This document shows, one piece after another, positions 52,366 to 61,737 of a DNA stretch of 64,000 nucleotides. The translations under genes and the position numbers were made by a program. Source of the DNA: Levilactobacillus mulengensis (lineage in GTDB: Bacteria > Bacillota > Bacilli > Lactobacillales > Lactobacillaceae); the NCBI RefSeq assembly GCF_003946045.1, contig NZ_RHNW01000001.1, positions 186,001-250,000 of the forward strand. The letters run 5' to 3'. Within the stretch, counting starts at the first letter, position 1; every line of letters starts with the position of its first letter. The notes under the pieces are model-generated. The model was not told the DNA's origin. It saw only the letters and a list, made by a program, of their open reading frames with translations, and did no database searches.

Positions 52366-53175
52366 TTAAATTAAGTCGACGAACCGTGACCGGAACTTGT
52401 AGTGCAAGTGAGAGCCAATCAGCAGAACGAAGATGACGAATAACCAGAATTCCAAGGTCAACATCGGGTGTTGCCAGAACCAACCGGTCCCAATAAAGGA
52501 TTCCCGGAACCCATTAACGATGTAATAGTACGGGTTCAGTTCCAATAAGTGGACGAATGGTGCTGGGAATGACGTGGTAACGAAGTTGAACAGTACGCCA
52601 GACACGTAGAATAACATCCGCATCACGGATTGTAACAGGATGTGGTAGTCCCGGACCAGCAAGCTAATGCAGGAGTTCAGGACCCCTAAGGCAACCAGCA
52701 GGCAAATCATGGCGAAGAAGTAGTAGATCCATTGGAACCACGAAACACTTGGGTAGACCCCATTTAGCAGACCAATAAAGATGGAGAAGACCATCATGGT
52801 CCAGAAGGAACTCAGGTTGCTGACGACCTTGATCGTTGGCAGTGCGGACACGGGGAACTTCATCTTAGCCACCATGTTGACCCGTTGGTAAATACTCTTA
52901 GACGCATCCAACGTGGCCCGGTTCATGAAGAACCATGGCGTGATCCCGATAACCATCCAAGGGAGGTAACCGACCCCATTTAGCGGTTGGCCATGCTTCA
53001 ACCCAACACCGAAGACTAACCAGTAAATGGCGATCTGAATCAACGGGTATAGGTATTCCCAGGCTAAACCTAGGTAGTGACTCTGATAACTTGCTTGATC
53101 CTCGTAGCGCGAAATTCGGAAAATGATTCCGATACTCGAGAATTGTTCTTTAAATAAGGTCATGACCTCTTTCAA
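52366..53175 (-). CDS. tagG: Teichoic acid ABC transporter permease TagG
   Basis: 269-residue ABC-2 type permease with six TM helices. N terminus MTLFKEQF, then YLGLAWEYLYPLIQIAIYWLVFG and the typical WMVIGITPWFFM and NPYYYIVNGFRES segments. It exports teichoic acid polymers to the outside. The partner ATPase TagH is not next to it. Start is TTG at 53175 with AAAGGAG nine bases before, or the ATG four codons later. Confidence 0.92.
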   Translation of the reverse strand: MKEVMTLFKEQFSSIGIIFRISRYEDQASYQSHYLGLAWEYLYPLIQIAIYWLVFGVGLKHGQPLNGVGYLPWMVIGITPWFFMNRATLDASKSIYQRVNMVAKMKFPVSALPTIKVVSNLSSFWTMMVFSIFIGLLNGVYPSVSWFQWIYYFFAMICLLVALGVLNSCISLLVRDYHILLQSVMRMLFYVSGVLFNFVTTSFPAPFVHLLELNPYYYIVNGFRESFIGTGWFWQHPMLTLEFWLFVIFVLLIGSHLHYKFRSRFVDLI

Positions 53176-53195
53176 GGCACTGCACTCCTTTAACT

Positions 53196-54344
53196 TTAAT
53201 CGGATAATAGCGCGACGTAACGGGCAACCACACGTTCAGTCGCGTGGCCGTCGTTGGCACTATTCCAATGTTGATTGAATTGGGTAAGCTCGGTAGCGGC
53301 ATCCGCCTGGATGGCCGCTGCCAGTTGGGCATTGGTCGCTAAGGCCGGGCCCGGTAGCCAGTCCATCAGGTCCGGTTGCACACCCGGGTCCTGCTGGTAG
53401 GCTGGTAAATCAAATAGGTAAAACAGTAAGCTGTGGGCATTGGCTAACAAACTGTAGTCAAACGCCACCGATGAATAATCCGTGACCAACGTTTCGGTCA
53501 CCGTTAACAGTGCCGCCGTGGACACGCCTGCCGCGTCGACCCCCTGCGCACCCAATTGCCGCTGGAAATCCTCTGCTTTGGTTGCCAACGCCGGATGTAA
53601 CCTGAGCACGACCCGGGCATCCGGATCACGCCGGAGCGCTTGAGCCAAGCCCGCGGGCGGCGTAAAGGTCACGCCCTCCCGATAAGTTGGTGCATACAAG
53701 ATCACGCGGTGCCCCTTTAAGGCTGGCAGTTCTTGCCAAACCCGCTGCTGGGTCTGTGCCACCCAGTTGGCGTCTTGTAAACGATCAGACCGGGGATACC
53801 CCAGGACCTGCATCCGGTCCAGCGGTGCCCGATAGCTGCTCGCAAACACCTGTCCCATGGCCGGTGCGCCGACCACGTACTCGTCAAAGTGGTCGTAAAC
53901 CGCTTGAAAGCGGCGTTGATCACTGGCCGAACGGTCCGCCGTGGTGGGATCATCCCACCCAAAGCGCTTCACAGCCCCCGCGGCGTGCCACATCTGAACG
54001 ATGCGCATCCGTCGGGGATGCCGTAAACCGCCTAGGAAGGCATAATAGTTGTCACAAAACAACACCCGGGCCCGCATCACTTGGCTAATGCCAGTAAACA
54101 CAAAGCCCAGGCCGTCCGTAAACGGTCGAACCGTGATACCCGTCGCTGCCAGCTCGTCTGCGGCCGTCTGACAGCTGGGTCGATAAAAGACCAACAGTTG
54201 TCGGTCAGCCGGCATACCCGCTGCTAACGCCTTGATAAACGGGACGTTGTCACCGAAACTCATCAGGTAGACCACGTCACGTTGCCGTCGCCCCGACCAG
54301 AGTAGCGACATCAGTCGTACTAACCATAAATAAATCTCTTTCAC
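53196..54344 (-). CDS. CDP-glycerol glycerophosphotransferase family protein
   Basis: About 382 residues, second member of the TagB/TagF-like family here, with an N-terminal hydrophobic amphipathic helix (VKEIYLWLVRLMSLLW). Motifs: MWHAAGAVKRFGW, GYPRSDRL, YAPTYREG, LRLHPAL and VTDYSSVAFDYSLL. The longer ORF begins at 54401, but the -10 box at 54390 lies inside it, so translation must begin later; GTG at 54344 fits best. First gene of the teichoic acid run. Which step each of the two transferases performs (primer or polymer) cannot be told. Confidence 0.85.
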   Translation of the reverse strand: MKEIYLWLVRLMSLLWSGRRQRDVVYLMSFGDNVPFIKALAAGMPADRQLLVFYRPSCQTAADELAATGITVRPFTDGLGFVFTGISQVMRARVLFCDNYYAFLGGLRHPRRMRIVQMWHAAGAVKRFGWDDPTTADRSASDQRRFQAVYDHFDEYVVGAPAMGQVFASSYRAPLDRMQVLGYPRSDRLQDANWVAQTQQRVWQELPALKGHRVILYAPTYREGVTFTPPAGLAQALRRDPDARVVLRLHPALATKAEDFQRQLGAQGVDAAGVSTAALLTVTETLVTDYSSVAFDYSLLANAHSLLFYLFDLPAYQQDPGVQPDLMDWLPGPALATNAQLAAAIQADAATELTQFNQHWNSANDGHATERVVARYVALLSD

Positions 54345-54389
54345 GTTAATCACCAATATCACTAGATTTCGCTGTCCATAACACCGAGA

Positions 54390-54398
54390 ATTATACCA
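54390..54398 (-). promoter_or_regulatory. Extended -10 promoter of the teichoic acid genes
   Basis: TGGTATAAT on the minus strand, with consensus TATAAT at 54390-54395. No good -35 box. Confidence 0.65.
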
Positions 54399-54479
54399 CA
54401 TCTACCGGGATAACCTAGAGAATTTTACGAACCTTTAACACTTTACCCCTTCAGCCGTTGAAAATAGTTACTGGCCACT

Positions 54480-54534
54480 CGTTCCCGGCGGTGGGCTCAA
54501 GGGGGCCTGCTGTGGGGAACGGTTCCGCGCTGAC
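54480..54534 (+). repeat. Dispersed hairpin element, 5' fragment (copy D)
   Basis: CGTTCCCGGCGGTGGGCTCA followed by AGG, CCTGCTGTGGGG and CGGTTCC matches the first third of copy A; the rest is missing. Confidence 0.65.
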
Positions 54535-54538
54535 GAAT

Positions 54539-54567
54539 TAAAAAAGCCCGGACCCTCGTCCAGACTT
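54539..54567 (-). terminator. Terminator of the YitT-family gene
   Basis: AGTCTGGAC loop GTCCGGGCT stem followed by six T on the minus strand. Confidence 0.85.
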
Positions 54568-54577
54568 TCCGTAAACT

Positions 54578-55453
54578 CTACCACTTAGGCTCGTAGAAGT
54601 GTCCCAACACCTTGACCGTATCCGAGATACTGACGAAGGCCTTTGGATCGGCCTCTTCCATCGCCGTTTCCAGTGCATCCATTTCGTAACGGGTAATGAC
54701 CGTGAACAAGATGGTCTTCTCGTCGTGACGGTAGGCCCCTTCAGCACCGTGGACGATGGTAATCCCTCGGCGCATGTGATTTTGAATACTGTCGATCACC
54801 GTCTTCGGCCGGTCGGTAATGACCATGACCTGCATCCGCTGTTGGCGGGTAAACGTCATGTCGATGACCTTGGCGTTCACGAACAGGCCCAGCGCAGAAT
54901 ACAGCGCGTATGGCCAGCCGTAAACGAATCCGGCACTGATGACGATCAAACTGTTAAAGGCAATGTTGATGGTCCCCATGCTGCGGCCCGTCTTGCGCCG
55001 GAGCACGATGCCAATGATATCCAGCCCACCGGTTGAGATGCCATTTTTTAGGGCAAATCCAGTCCCAAATCCGTTGACGGCCCCACCAAAGATGGCACAG
55101 ATGATGGGATCACTGGTCAAATGGACCGGTTGGATCACCCGGATCATCACGGACGCAAACAAAACACAAATAAAGGTAAAGACCGTAAAAGACTTACCAA
55201 TCTGTTTCCAAGCTAGGAAAAACATGGGAATGTTGATCAGAAACAGCCCGAGGGCCGTCGTGATGTGAAACGCCCCCAACCCCGCCGTTAAACTGTTGAC
55301 TAACTGCGCTAACCCGGTAACTCCGGAAGAATAAATATGTCCCGGCGTCCAGAAAAAGTTCACCGCAATCGACACCAGAACCCCGTAGAAGAACGCGACG
55401 GAGAACTTGGCCGTATAGGTATGCCGTTTAAACAACTGCTGCACATCATCCAT
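54578..55453 (-). CDS. YitT-family membrane protein (DUF161/DUF2179)
   Basis: 291 residues: five to six TM helices (about 20-200) with the internal repeat GVTGLAQLVNSL and GISTGGLDIIGIVL, then a cytoplasmic C-terminal DUF2179 domain (about 205-285) with VMVITDRPKTVIDSI and GAEGAYRHDEKTILFTVITRYE. Role unknown; probable transporter. Own terminator. Confidence 0.93.
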   Translation of the reverse strand: MDDVQQLFKRHTYTAKFSVAFFYGVLVSIAVNFFWTPGHIYSSGVTGLAQLVNSLTAGLGAFHITTALGLFLINIPMFFLAWKQIGKSFTVFTFICVLFASVMIRVIQPVHLTSDPIICAIFGGAVNGFGTGFALKNGISTGGLDIIGIVLRRKTGRSMGTINIAFNSLIVISAGFVYGWPYALYSALGLFVNAKVIDMTFTRQQRMQVMVITDRPKTVIDSIQNHMRRGITIVHGAEGAYRHDEKTILFTVITRYEMDALETAMEEADPKAFVSISDTVKVLGHFYEPKW

Positions 55454-55563
55454 GATTAAATACTCGACCTCGCTTATTTTTTGTCATACTTCATACTATG
55501 CTCGGCTTAGTATAGCATTTAATTAGCGTTCCGGCCACGGCAAAAGCCAGCTTTTAGCGACTT

Positions 55564-56091
55564 CTAATCTTCTTGCCAGTGTTGCTTGATAAATGCTTCA
55601 CGACCGCCGGCTTCTTCTTGAGCCATGCGTTCCGGGTTTTTCTTATAGAATTGTTGGTGTCGTTCTTCCGCCGGATAGAAGGGCTGAACGACCTTAATCT
55701 GCGTCACAATAGGCTTGTCGAACTGTTCACGTTGTTGTAAAGCGTCGCGGGAATCGCGGGCGATTTGGGCCTGCTCGGCGCTATTGACGAAAATCACGGG
55801 CCGGTAATTGCTACCGCGGTCCTGAAACTGCCCGGCATCATCGGTCGGATCAGTTTGTTGCCAATACAACTCAACCAATTGCCGATAGCTCACCACGCTG
55901 GGGTCAAACCAGATTTTCACGGCCTCGGTGTGCCCGGTCGTTTGGCTCTTCACCTGTTCATAGGTTGGATTGGCGACGGTCCCACCGGTGTAGCCGGACA
56001 GAACTTTTTGAATCCCTGGGAAGGTATCAAATGGCCGGACCATGCACCAAAAACAGCCGCCAGCAAATGTTGCCGTTTCAATTTTACTCAT
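55564..56091 (-). CDS. msrA: Peptide methionine sulfoxide reductase MsrA
   Basis: 175 residues. Repairs S-methionine sulfoxide in proteins. The active-site motif GGCFWCM is near residue 10, with [14 protein letters not shown] and [12 protein letters not shown] following; [18 protein letters not shown] is the substrate-binding region. Start is taken at the second of two adjacent ATG codons after GGAG; ATG at 56121 has no ribosome binding site. Confidence 0.97.
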   Translation of the reverse strand: MSKIETATFAGGCFWCMVRPFDTFPGIQKVLSGYTGGTVANPTYEQVKSQTTGHTEAVKIWFDPSVVSYRQLVELYWQQTDPTDDAGQFQDRGSNYRPVIFVNSAEQAQIARDSRDALQQREQFDKPIVTQIKVVQPFYPAEERHQQFYKKNPERMAQEEAGGREAFIKQHWQED

Positions 56092-56183
56092 CATAATCAC
56101 TCCATTTTCTAATGTTATCAATTACACCGCTTTTTCATCAGTGGGTCAACCCCTTGGCCTGAAAATTACTTAGCGAAGCTTCA

Positions 56184-56288
56184 CGTTCCCGGCGGCGGAT
56201 TCAAGGTGCCCTGCTGTGGGGCCCGGTTCCAGCCTGAGAAGCGGTCCTCCACCTCGACTGGTCACCTTGATTCGCCTCCGATCACTGA
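56184..56288 (+). repeat. Dispersed hairpin element, internally deleted (copy C)
   Basis: Has the complete 5' part (CGTTCCCGGCGGCGGATTCA, CTGCTGTGGGG, CGGTTCCAGCC, GCGGTCCTCC, ACCTCG) joined directly to the 3' arm (ACCTTGATTCGCC). The two central hairpins are lost but the outer stem still pairs perfectly. Confidence 0.75.
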
Positions 56289-56428
56289 CATGAATTATTT
56301 ATGGACAAAACTACATCTTTTAATTTTGTGCTTAAAAGGCTGTTACAGTAGGAATCCTTAAGTTGCCGGACATTCATTGGATGCTGTATAATTACCTCTA
56401 TGAATAAAATGTTATGGAGGTATCCCAA

Positions 56429-56983
56429 ATGGAAGAACTAATTATTCGAGCAGATGTCACGTGGTCAGAGATTGACGAGCGCGTAAACAAGATTTCAGAA
56501 CTAGCTCACACAATTAATGATATGCCTGATCGAAAAGAGGCCTTGGCACATTTCAGAGTATTACGAGATAGCGTTAAAGATGATATGCATCGTCTAGGAC
56601 TCGCAAGGAACGCCGATATTCTAAGAAATTGTGACCCTCTCAGATACTATCACAGCTACGGTGATCATATTCATTATACAAAATTCAATGTTGAAAATCT
56701 CAACTGGAATCTAGATGAATTTGATGAAGCTAAAATGTGGTATGAAGGTGCAGATCCACGAGCATACATCTTAATTGAAGGAGTTGTCGATAAGAAAACA
56801 ACTGTCTTCAAGCCGGCTAAACCAATGAATCCATATAGCGTTGTTCCCTCTAACGCGGTTATACAGGCATTAGCAGCAGGCAAACGAATCCAATTACAGG
56901 CACCAAATTTAAAAACCACTAATGTTACTCTCAGTCCAGCCAATACTGGAGGCTCCAGATTATTTGTAGTCGAATTCAACTAA
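56429..56983 (+). CDS. Protein of unknown function
   Basis: 184 residues, cytoplasmic, acidic, no recognised domain. N-terminal half is helical (about 1-75); the second half looks beta-rich (ILIEGVVDKKTTVFKP, RIQLQAPNLKTTNVTL). The ATG at 56429 has GGAGG eight bases upstream, so the ATG at 56414, inside that site, is not used. The DNA is clearly AT-richer than msrA and aspS around it, which suggests recent acquisition. A terminator follows directly. Confidence 0.8.
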   Translation: MEELIIRADVTWSEIDERVNKISELAHTINDMPDRKEALAHFRVLRDSVKDDMHRLGLARNADILRNCDPLRYYHSYGDHIHYTKFNVENLNWNLDEFDEAKMWYEGADPRAYILIEGVVDKKTTVFKPAKPMNPYSVVPSNAVIQALAAGKRIQLQAPNLKTTNVTLSPANTGGSRLFVVEFN

Positions 56984-57005
56984 CGTCCTTTGGGGCGTTT
57001 TTTAT
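56982..57005 (+). terminator. Terminator of the unknown gene
   Basis: AACG.CC loop GG.CGTT stem with six T on the plus strand right after the stop codon. Confidence 0.85.
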
Positions 57006-57057
57006 TTTGTAAAAATAAGATTTTGTGTTACCTCTCCATCAGTATATTCAATCAGTA

Positions 57058-57108
57058 ATAAAAAACGGGACCCACCACCTACCTTAAAGGTAAGGATGAG
57101 TCCCGTGA
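57058..57108 (-). terminator. Terminator of the hisS-aspS operon
   Basis: GGGAC and CCTTACC..GGTAGG..GTCCC stem with six T on the minus strand, about 240 bases beyond aspS, after the hairpin element. Confidence 0.8.
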
Positions 57109-57164
57109 TTAAGTTGCTTAAAATTTGAAGAAACCGGTAGAAAATCAATTTCAGCTTAGCCGGA

Positions 57165-57327
57165 GGTCGACGGAAGACGCAGACCTGTGTCGGTGGCGTT
57201 AGTCGGCGTTTCTTGCCGGCTTACCCCACGGGACGTCTGGGAGACTCGCTCTTGGAGGCTTCCGGGCGAGGTTGAAGACCGCTCTTCGGCTTCGACCGGT
57301 CCCCACAGGCGGAGTCTTCCGTCGACC
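57165..57327 (-). repeat. Dispersed hairpin element, divergent copy F
   Basis: Lies in the 3' untranslated region of aspS, same strand. Closed by a perfect 14-base inverted repeat GGTCGACGGAAGAC. Inside are the family blocks CTGTGGGG-CCGGT, AGCC-AAGAGCGGTCTTC, ACCTCGCC, GTCCC and a closing CACAG. The outer arms are unrelated in sequence to those of copies A-C. Confidence 0.7.
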
Positions 57328-57349
57328 GTAGGCGAAAAAGCTTAATTGC

Positions 57350-59149
57350 TTATTCTTCCGTTTCGTCTTTTTTGGCGACGAGTAAGTCCAGGTCCAGCAA
57401 TTGCTTGTCAGCAACCGTGGATGGCGCTTCAGTCATTGGTTCCGTGGCCTTCGAGTTCTTAGGGAAGGCAATCACGTCGCGGATGTTGTCGCGCTTAGCC
57501 AGCAAGCGGGCAAACCGATCCAACCCAATGGCCAGACCACCATGAGGCGGGAACCCGTAATCCAAGGCCTTTAGTAAGAAACCAAATTGCTTTTCAGCAC
57601 GTTCTGGCGTAAAGCCTAAGGCCTTCAACATCTTCATTTGGAGTTCACGGGTGTGGATCCGGATGGAGCCCCCACCTAATTCCAAACCGTTTAAGATGAT
57701 GTCGTAACTTTGGGCGTAGGCCTTGTGTGGGTCTTCGCCGTCGTTCAGGTAGTGCGCATCCCCTTCAGCAGGCATCGTGAATGGGTGATGGGCAGGAACC
57801 CACCGCTTCAAGTCGACATCGTAGTCGAACAATGGCCAGTTGACGATCCAGAGGAAGGCCCACTTGTTTTGGTCGATCATGTCTTGTTCCTTGGCGATAG
57901 CGACCCGCAGGTAACCCAACGTTTGGGCAACGACGCGCTTGGAGTCAGCAGCGAACAGCAACAGGTCGCCACTCTTGGCACCGGTCGCTTCGGTGATCTG
58001 CTTGAACCAGTCGCCTTCCTTGAAGAACTTCGCGATAGGACCGCTGAAGCCGTCGTCGGTGACCTTCATCCAAGCCAAGCCCTTAGCACCGAAGCGTTCG
58101 ATGTATTGGCCGTACTTGTCGATGTCCTTCCGGCTGTACTTGTCAGCACCACCAGGAACGGCGATCGCCTTAACTTGGCCGCCGTCAGCAACGGCACCAG
58201 AGAAGACTTTAAAGTCGGTGTTGGCCATGATAGCCGACAGGTCCTTTAATTCCATCCCGAAACGAACGTCGGGTTGGTCGGTCCCAAAGCGAGCCATGGA
58301 ATCGTCCCAGTCCATCCGTTCGAATGGCAGCTTGACGTCGACGTTTAACGTATCCTTCATGACCTTCGCAATCAGGCCTTCAGTCAGGTCTTGGATTTCC
58401 TCAGCCGTTAAGAAGGACGTTTCCAAGTCAATCTGGGTAAATTCAGGTTGACGGTCCCCCCGCAAGTCTTCGTCACGGAAGCAACGGGCGATTTGGTAGT
58501 AGCGGTCAAAGCCAGAACCCATCAGCAATTGCTTAAACAATTGTGGGGATTGTGGCAAGGCGTAGAAGTGACCTGGGTAGATCCGTGAAGGAACCAGGTA
58601 GTCCCGGGCCCCTTCTGGCGTGGACTTGGTCAAATCTGGCGTTTCAATGTCGATGAAGCCGTTTTGATCAAAGTAGCTGTGGACGGATTGAACGATCCGG
58701 TTCCGCAGTAACAGGCCCTTTTGCATTTCTGGCCGACGTAAGTCCAGGTAACGGTATTGCAGCCGCAAGTCATCAGAGGCGTTCACGCCGTCCTTGATTT
58801 CAAAGGGCAATTCCTTGGACTTGTTCAACAGGTTGATGCCGGTGACCCGGACTTCAACCTTCCCCGTCTTCATGTCGGGGTTAACTTCTTTAGGCGTCCG
58901 TGCAACGACTTGACCTTGCACTTCGATGACGTATTCGCTCCGTAAATGTTCAGCGACTTCCAGAGAGTCCTTGTCATATTCTTCACTGAAGACCAATTGG
59001 ACGATGCCTTCGCGGTCGCGCAGATCGATAAAGATCAGGCCACCCAGGTTCCGGCGCTTTTGCACCCAACCCTTTAAGACAACGGTTTGGTCGAGGTATT
59101 GTTCGTCGACTAAACCGGCATACGTGGTGCGTTTCAAATTCTTTTCCAT
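57350..59149 (-). CDS. aspS: Aspartyl-tRNA synthetase
   Basis: 599-residue class IIb synthetase. N-terminal OB-fold anticodon-binding domain ([24 protein letters not shown]), motif 2 with [18 protein letters not shown], the bacterial GAD insertion (about 290-420) and motif 3 [13 protein letters not shown]. Follows hisS by 13 bases; expressed from the hisS T-box promoter. Confidence 0.98.
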   Translation of the reverse strand: MEKNLKRTTYAGLVDEQYLDQTVVLKGWVQKRRNLGGLIFIDLRDREGIVQLVFSEEYDKDSLEVAEHLRSEYVIEVQGQVVARTPKEVNPDMKTGKVEVRVTGINLLNKSKELPFEIKDGVNASDDLRLQYRYLDLRRPEMQKGLLLRNRIVQSVHSYFDQNGFIDIETPDLTKSTPEGARDYLVPSRIYPGHFYALPQSPQLFKQLLMGSGFDRYYQIARCFRDEDLRGDRQPEFTQIDLETSFLTAEEIQDLTEGLIAKVMKDTLNVDVKLPFERMDWDDSMARFGTDQPDVRFGMELKDLSAIMANTDFKVFSGAVADGGQVKAIAVPGGADKYSRKDIDKYGQYIERFGAKGLAWMKVTDDGFSGPIAKFFKEGDWFKQITEATGAKSGDLLLFAADSKRVVAQTLGYLRVAIAKEQDMIDQNKWAFLWIVNWPLFDYDVDLKRWVPAHHPFTMPAEGDAHYLNDGEDPHKAYAQSYDIILNGLELGGGSIRIHTRELQMKMLKALGFTPERAEKQFGFLLKALDYGFPPHGGLAIGLDRFARLLAKRDNIRDVIAFPKNSKATEPMTEAPSTVADKQLLDLDLLVAKKDETEE

Positions 59150-59162
59150 GTCTTTCCCTCTT

Positions 59163-60458
59163 TTATTTTGCCGTGAACTTGGTTGCCACGACGTTTTGAA
59201 AATCTTGATAAATGTCAGCTAATGGCACGCTGATTTCTTCACCCGTGGCCATGGACTTCAGGTTGGCCGTTTGATCGGCTAATTCCTGCTCCCCAATGGT
59301 CAAGGTGTAGGCGGCATCCAACCGGTTAGCCGTCTTGAACTGGGCCTTAGGCTTGCGGCTCAGGTAATCGCGGTCGGCGGTCAACCCAGCGGCGCGAATG
59401 GCCTGAACCAGCTTCAACGTCTCTAAGGACGTCTGGTCACCGATACCCACGACGTAAACGTCTAAGGGGTGATCATTTGGAATGGCAACCTTTTCAGCCT
59501 GCATCAGTAAGACCAGGCGTTCAACCCCTAGGCCAAAGCCGACACCGGACATGTCAGGGCCACCCAGCTCAGCGACCAGCCCGTTGTACCGGCCACCGGC
59601 CAAGACGGTCGTGTAGCCTTCGCCTAAGGCTGGTGAGTCGGCCATGATTTCAAAGATGGTGTGGTTGTAGTAATCCAACCCCCGCACCATGGTGGCGTCG
59701 ACGTCATAGTCGATGCCTAAAGCGTCCAGGCTCGCCTTGACTTGGTCAAAATGGGCCGTGGCTTCCGGCGTCAAGAAGTCCAGGATGGACGGTGCGTCGG
59801 CCACGATTTCTTGGTCGTGCTTGTCCTTACTGTCGAGGACCCGCAGTGGATTCTTGTGTAACCGAACCTTGGAGTCGTCGCTCAGTTCATCAAAGTGGGG
59901 TTCCAAGAAGTCGATCAAAGCCTGACGGTAAGCGTCTCGGCTAGGCTTGTCACCCAACGTGTTCAACGCTAACCGTAAGTGGCTCAGACCTAGCTTGCTC
60001 AACAAGTTCATCCCTAAAGCAATGACTTCGACGTCCAGTTCGGGCGCATCACTACCGAAGGCTTCCACCCCGATTTGGTGGAATTGCCGTTGCCGACCTG
60101 ATTGGGGCCGTTCGTAACGGAACATCGGGCCCATGTAGTAGACCTTGTAAGGCTTCTGCGTTTCGGGGCCGTAAAGTTTATTTTCAACAAATGCCCGAAC
60201 CACACCGGCCGTTCCTTCTGGCCGCAAGGATAAGTGCCGATCCCCCTTATCCTTAAAGTCATACATTTCCTTGGTCACGATGTCCGAGGTATCCCCGGAA
60301 GTTCGTGAAAAGACTTCAAAGTTTTCAAACATAGGCGTCCGAATTTCCTTGAAGCGGTAATTAGCAAACAACTGGCGCGCGGTGGCCTCGACGAACTGCC
60401 AGGTCTCTGAATCTCCTGGTAAGATGTCCGCCGTTCCCTTTGGTCGTTGATAACGCAT
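59163..60458 (-). CDS. hisS: Histidyl-tRNA synthetase
   Basis: 431-residue class IIa synthetase. Start at ATG 60458 with GGGAG seven bases upstream gives the canonical [17 protein letters not shown]. Motif 2 region [20 protein letters not shown], histidine-binding motifs [22 protein letters not shown] and [12 protein letters not shown] are present; C-terminal anticodon-binding domain ends the protein. First gene of hisS-aspS. Confidence 0.98.
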   Translation of the reverse strand: MRYQRPKGTADILPGDSETWQFVEATARQLFANYRFKEIRTPMFENFEVFSRTSGDTSDIVTKEMYDFKDKGDRHLSLRPEGTAGVVRAFVENKLYGPETQKPYKVYYMGPMFRYERPQSGRQRQFHQIGVEAFGSDAPELDVEVIALGMNLLSKLGLSHLRLALNTLGDKPSRDAYRQALIDFLEPHFDELSDDSKVRLHKNPLRVLDSKDKHDQEIVADAPSILDFLTPEATAHFDQVKASLDALGIDYDVDATMVRGLDYYNHTIFEIMADSPALGEGYTTVLAGGRYNGLVAELGGPDMSGVGFGLGVERLVLLMQAEKVAIPNDHPLDVYVVGIGDQTSLETLKLVQAIRAAGLTADRDYLSRKPKAQFKTANRLDAAYTLTIGEQELADQTANLKSMATGEEISVPLADIYQDFQNVVATKFTAK

Positions 60459-60479
60459 GAGCATTCTCCCTTCCTGCAC

Positions 60480-60703
60480 CCACAGAAAATAAAAAACGCC
60501 CCTGTCAATAGACAAGGGCGCAGGTATGCACGGTACCACCTTTTAAATTTCTCTGCAGGATAACGTTGCAAACGAATGACGACGAGCGTCATTAGCCTCA
60601 AAAGTGTCTTCAAAGTTACACCGTTAGTCGCTCCCAGCAACGCGACCTCTCTGATAACGGGCATTCTCTTACTAATCTTTCTCATGGGCAATCTATTTTA
60701 TTC
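60480..60703 (-). ncRNA. T-box riboswitch of hisS-aspS
   Basis: T-box GGTGGTACCGTG at 60529-60540 and a terminator (CGCCCTTGTC with GACAGGGGCG plus six T) at 60492-60520. In the specifier loop region the minus strand reads AAGACACTT at 60603-60611; GACAC at 60605-60609 contains both GAC (Asp) and CAC (His), matching the two enzymes of the operon. Stem I with an AGAGAGGTCG..CGAC part lies upstream. Confidence 0.92.
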
Positions 60704-60709
60704 TTCCTA

Positions 60710-60738
60710 AGAATACTGAAAATTAGGGGAAAAGTCAA
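60710..60738 (-). promoter_or_regulatory. Promoter of hisS-aspS
   Basis: TTGACT at 60733-60738, 17-base spacer, TATTCT at 60710-60715 on the minus strand; transcription would start near 60703, at the head of the T-box leader. Confidence 0.8.
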
Positions 60739-60822
60739 GGTGGTTGCCAAACTTTTACCTGATTGATGAAAGCGGTCGTGGCCATATCTTAACGGGATTC
60801 TAACAAGCATTTTCACTCGCCG

Positions 60823-60831
60823 TGGTATAAT
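60823..60831 (+). promoter_or_regulatory. Extended -10 promoter of the amidase gene
   Basis: TGGTATAAT on the plus strand (TATAAT at 60826-60831), 30 bases ahead of the start codon; no clear -35. Confidence 0.65.
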
Positions 60832-60861
60832 AAAAACTAATTTACTAAAGGAGACCGTCAC

Positions 60862-61713
60862 ATGCATTTTAAACCTCGCAACTGGCCCGGGTTGGTCACC
60901 GGACTGATCATTCTCTTAGTCGCTGGAGGCTTGATTTTTGCCTTTATCCAGCACAATTCCGTCATCGCGACCGTCAGCAATATTAACCTGCGGAACGGCC
61001 CCGGCCTGACCTATTCTGTCACCCACAAGGTTAAAAAAGACAGTCGCTTGACCATTTTAGGCGAAAAGGATAACTGGTACCACGTGCGCGACAGTCAGAA
61101 CCACTTTGGCTGGGTCGCTAGCTGGCTGGTCCAACACCCGGGTAACCTGAAGCGCGCCACCGCCCTGTCGGAAGCCACTATCGTCTTAGATCCCGGTCAC
61201 GGGGGCAGCGATTCCGGCGCCCTCTCCATCGATCAGAACCACGACGAGAAAACGTACACGTTAGCCATGGCCCAACAGGTTGCCAAGCAGCTCCGTGCCC
61301 GAGGTGCCCACGTCATCATGACCCGTGACAGCGACAAGACCGTCAGCCTAGCCGACCGGCCCGCCCTTGCCAACACGGATCAGGCCAGCGCCTTCATCAG
61401 TTTTCACTTCGACTCGGCCCCGGCGGACAACCTCGGTTCCGGGACGACGACCTACTATTATCACCACGATACCTCGTATGAACTCGCCACGGACGTCAAC
61501 AGTCAAATGGACGACCTGGGTCTCACCAACCGGGGCGTCAAGTACGGCAACTTTGAAGTCATTCGGGATAACAACCGGCCATCGCTGCTCTTGGAAATGG
61601 GTTACATCAACACCAAGAAGGATTTCAGCTACATCCGTAGCACCAGCTACCAAAAGGCCGTGGCCACCCGCGTGGTTGCCGGCCTCAGCAAGTATTTTCA
61701 AGCAGCCTCTTAA
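60862..61713 (+). CDS. N-acetylmuramoyl-L-alanine amidase with SH3b domain
   Basis: 283 residues. TM anchor or signal at 10-30 (LVTGLIILLVAGGLIFAF), one bacterial SH3 domain (about 35-92, NLRNGPGLTYSVTHKVKK), then an Amidase_3 catalytic domain with the zinc ligands in VLDPGHGGSDSGA (His), the early Glu, SFHFDSA (His) and the catalytic Glu in LLLEMGYINTKKD. Cuts the amide between MurNAc and the stem peptide; role in wall turnover or cell separation. AAAGGAG upstream of the ATG. Confidence 0.95.
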   Translation: MHFKPRNWPGLVTGLIILLVAGGLIFAFIQHNSVIATVSNINLRNGPGLTYSVTHKVKKDSRLTILGEKDNWYHVRDSQNHFGWVASWLVQHPGNLKRATALSEATIVLDPGHGGSDSGALSIDQNHDEKTYTLAMAQQVAKQLRARGAHVIMTRDSDKTVSLADRPALANTDQASAFISFHFDSAPADNLGSGTTTYYYHHDTSYELATDVNSQMDDLGLTNRGVKYGNFEVIRDNNRPSLLLEMGYINTKKDFSYIRSTSYQKAVATRVVAGLSKYFQAAS

Positions 61714-61737
61714 TTTTTAGAAAGAAGATCTTCATCT

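Noticed and set aside
54345-54401. Upstream start of the first teichoic acid gene
   Set aside because: A TATAAT box lies inside the extension, so the region is promoter.
57199-57414. 71-codon frame overlapping the end of aspS
   Set aside because: Shadow of aspS and of hairpin element F.
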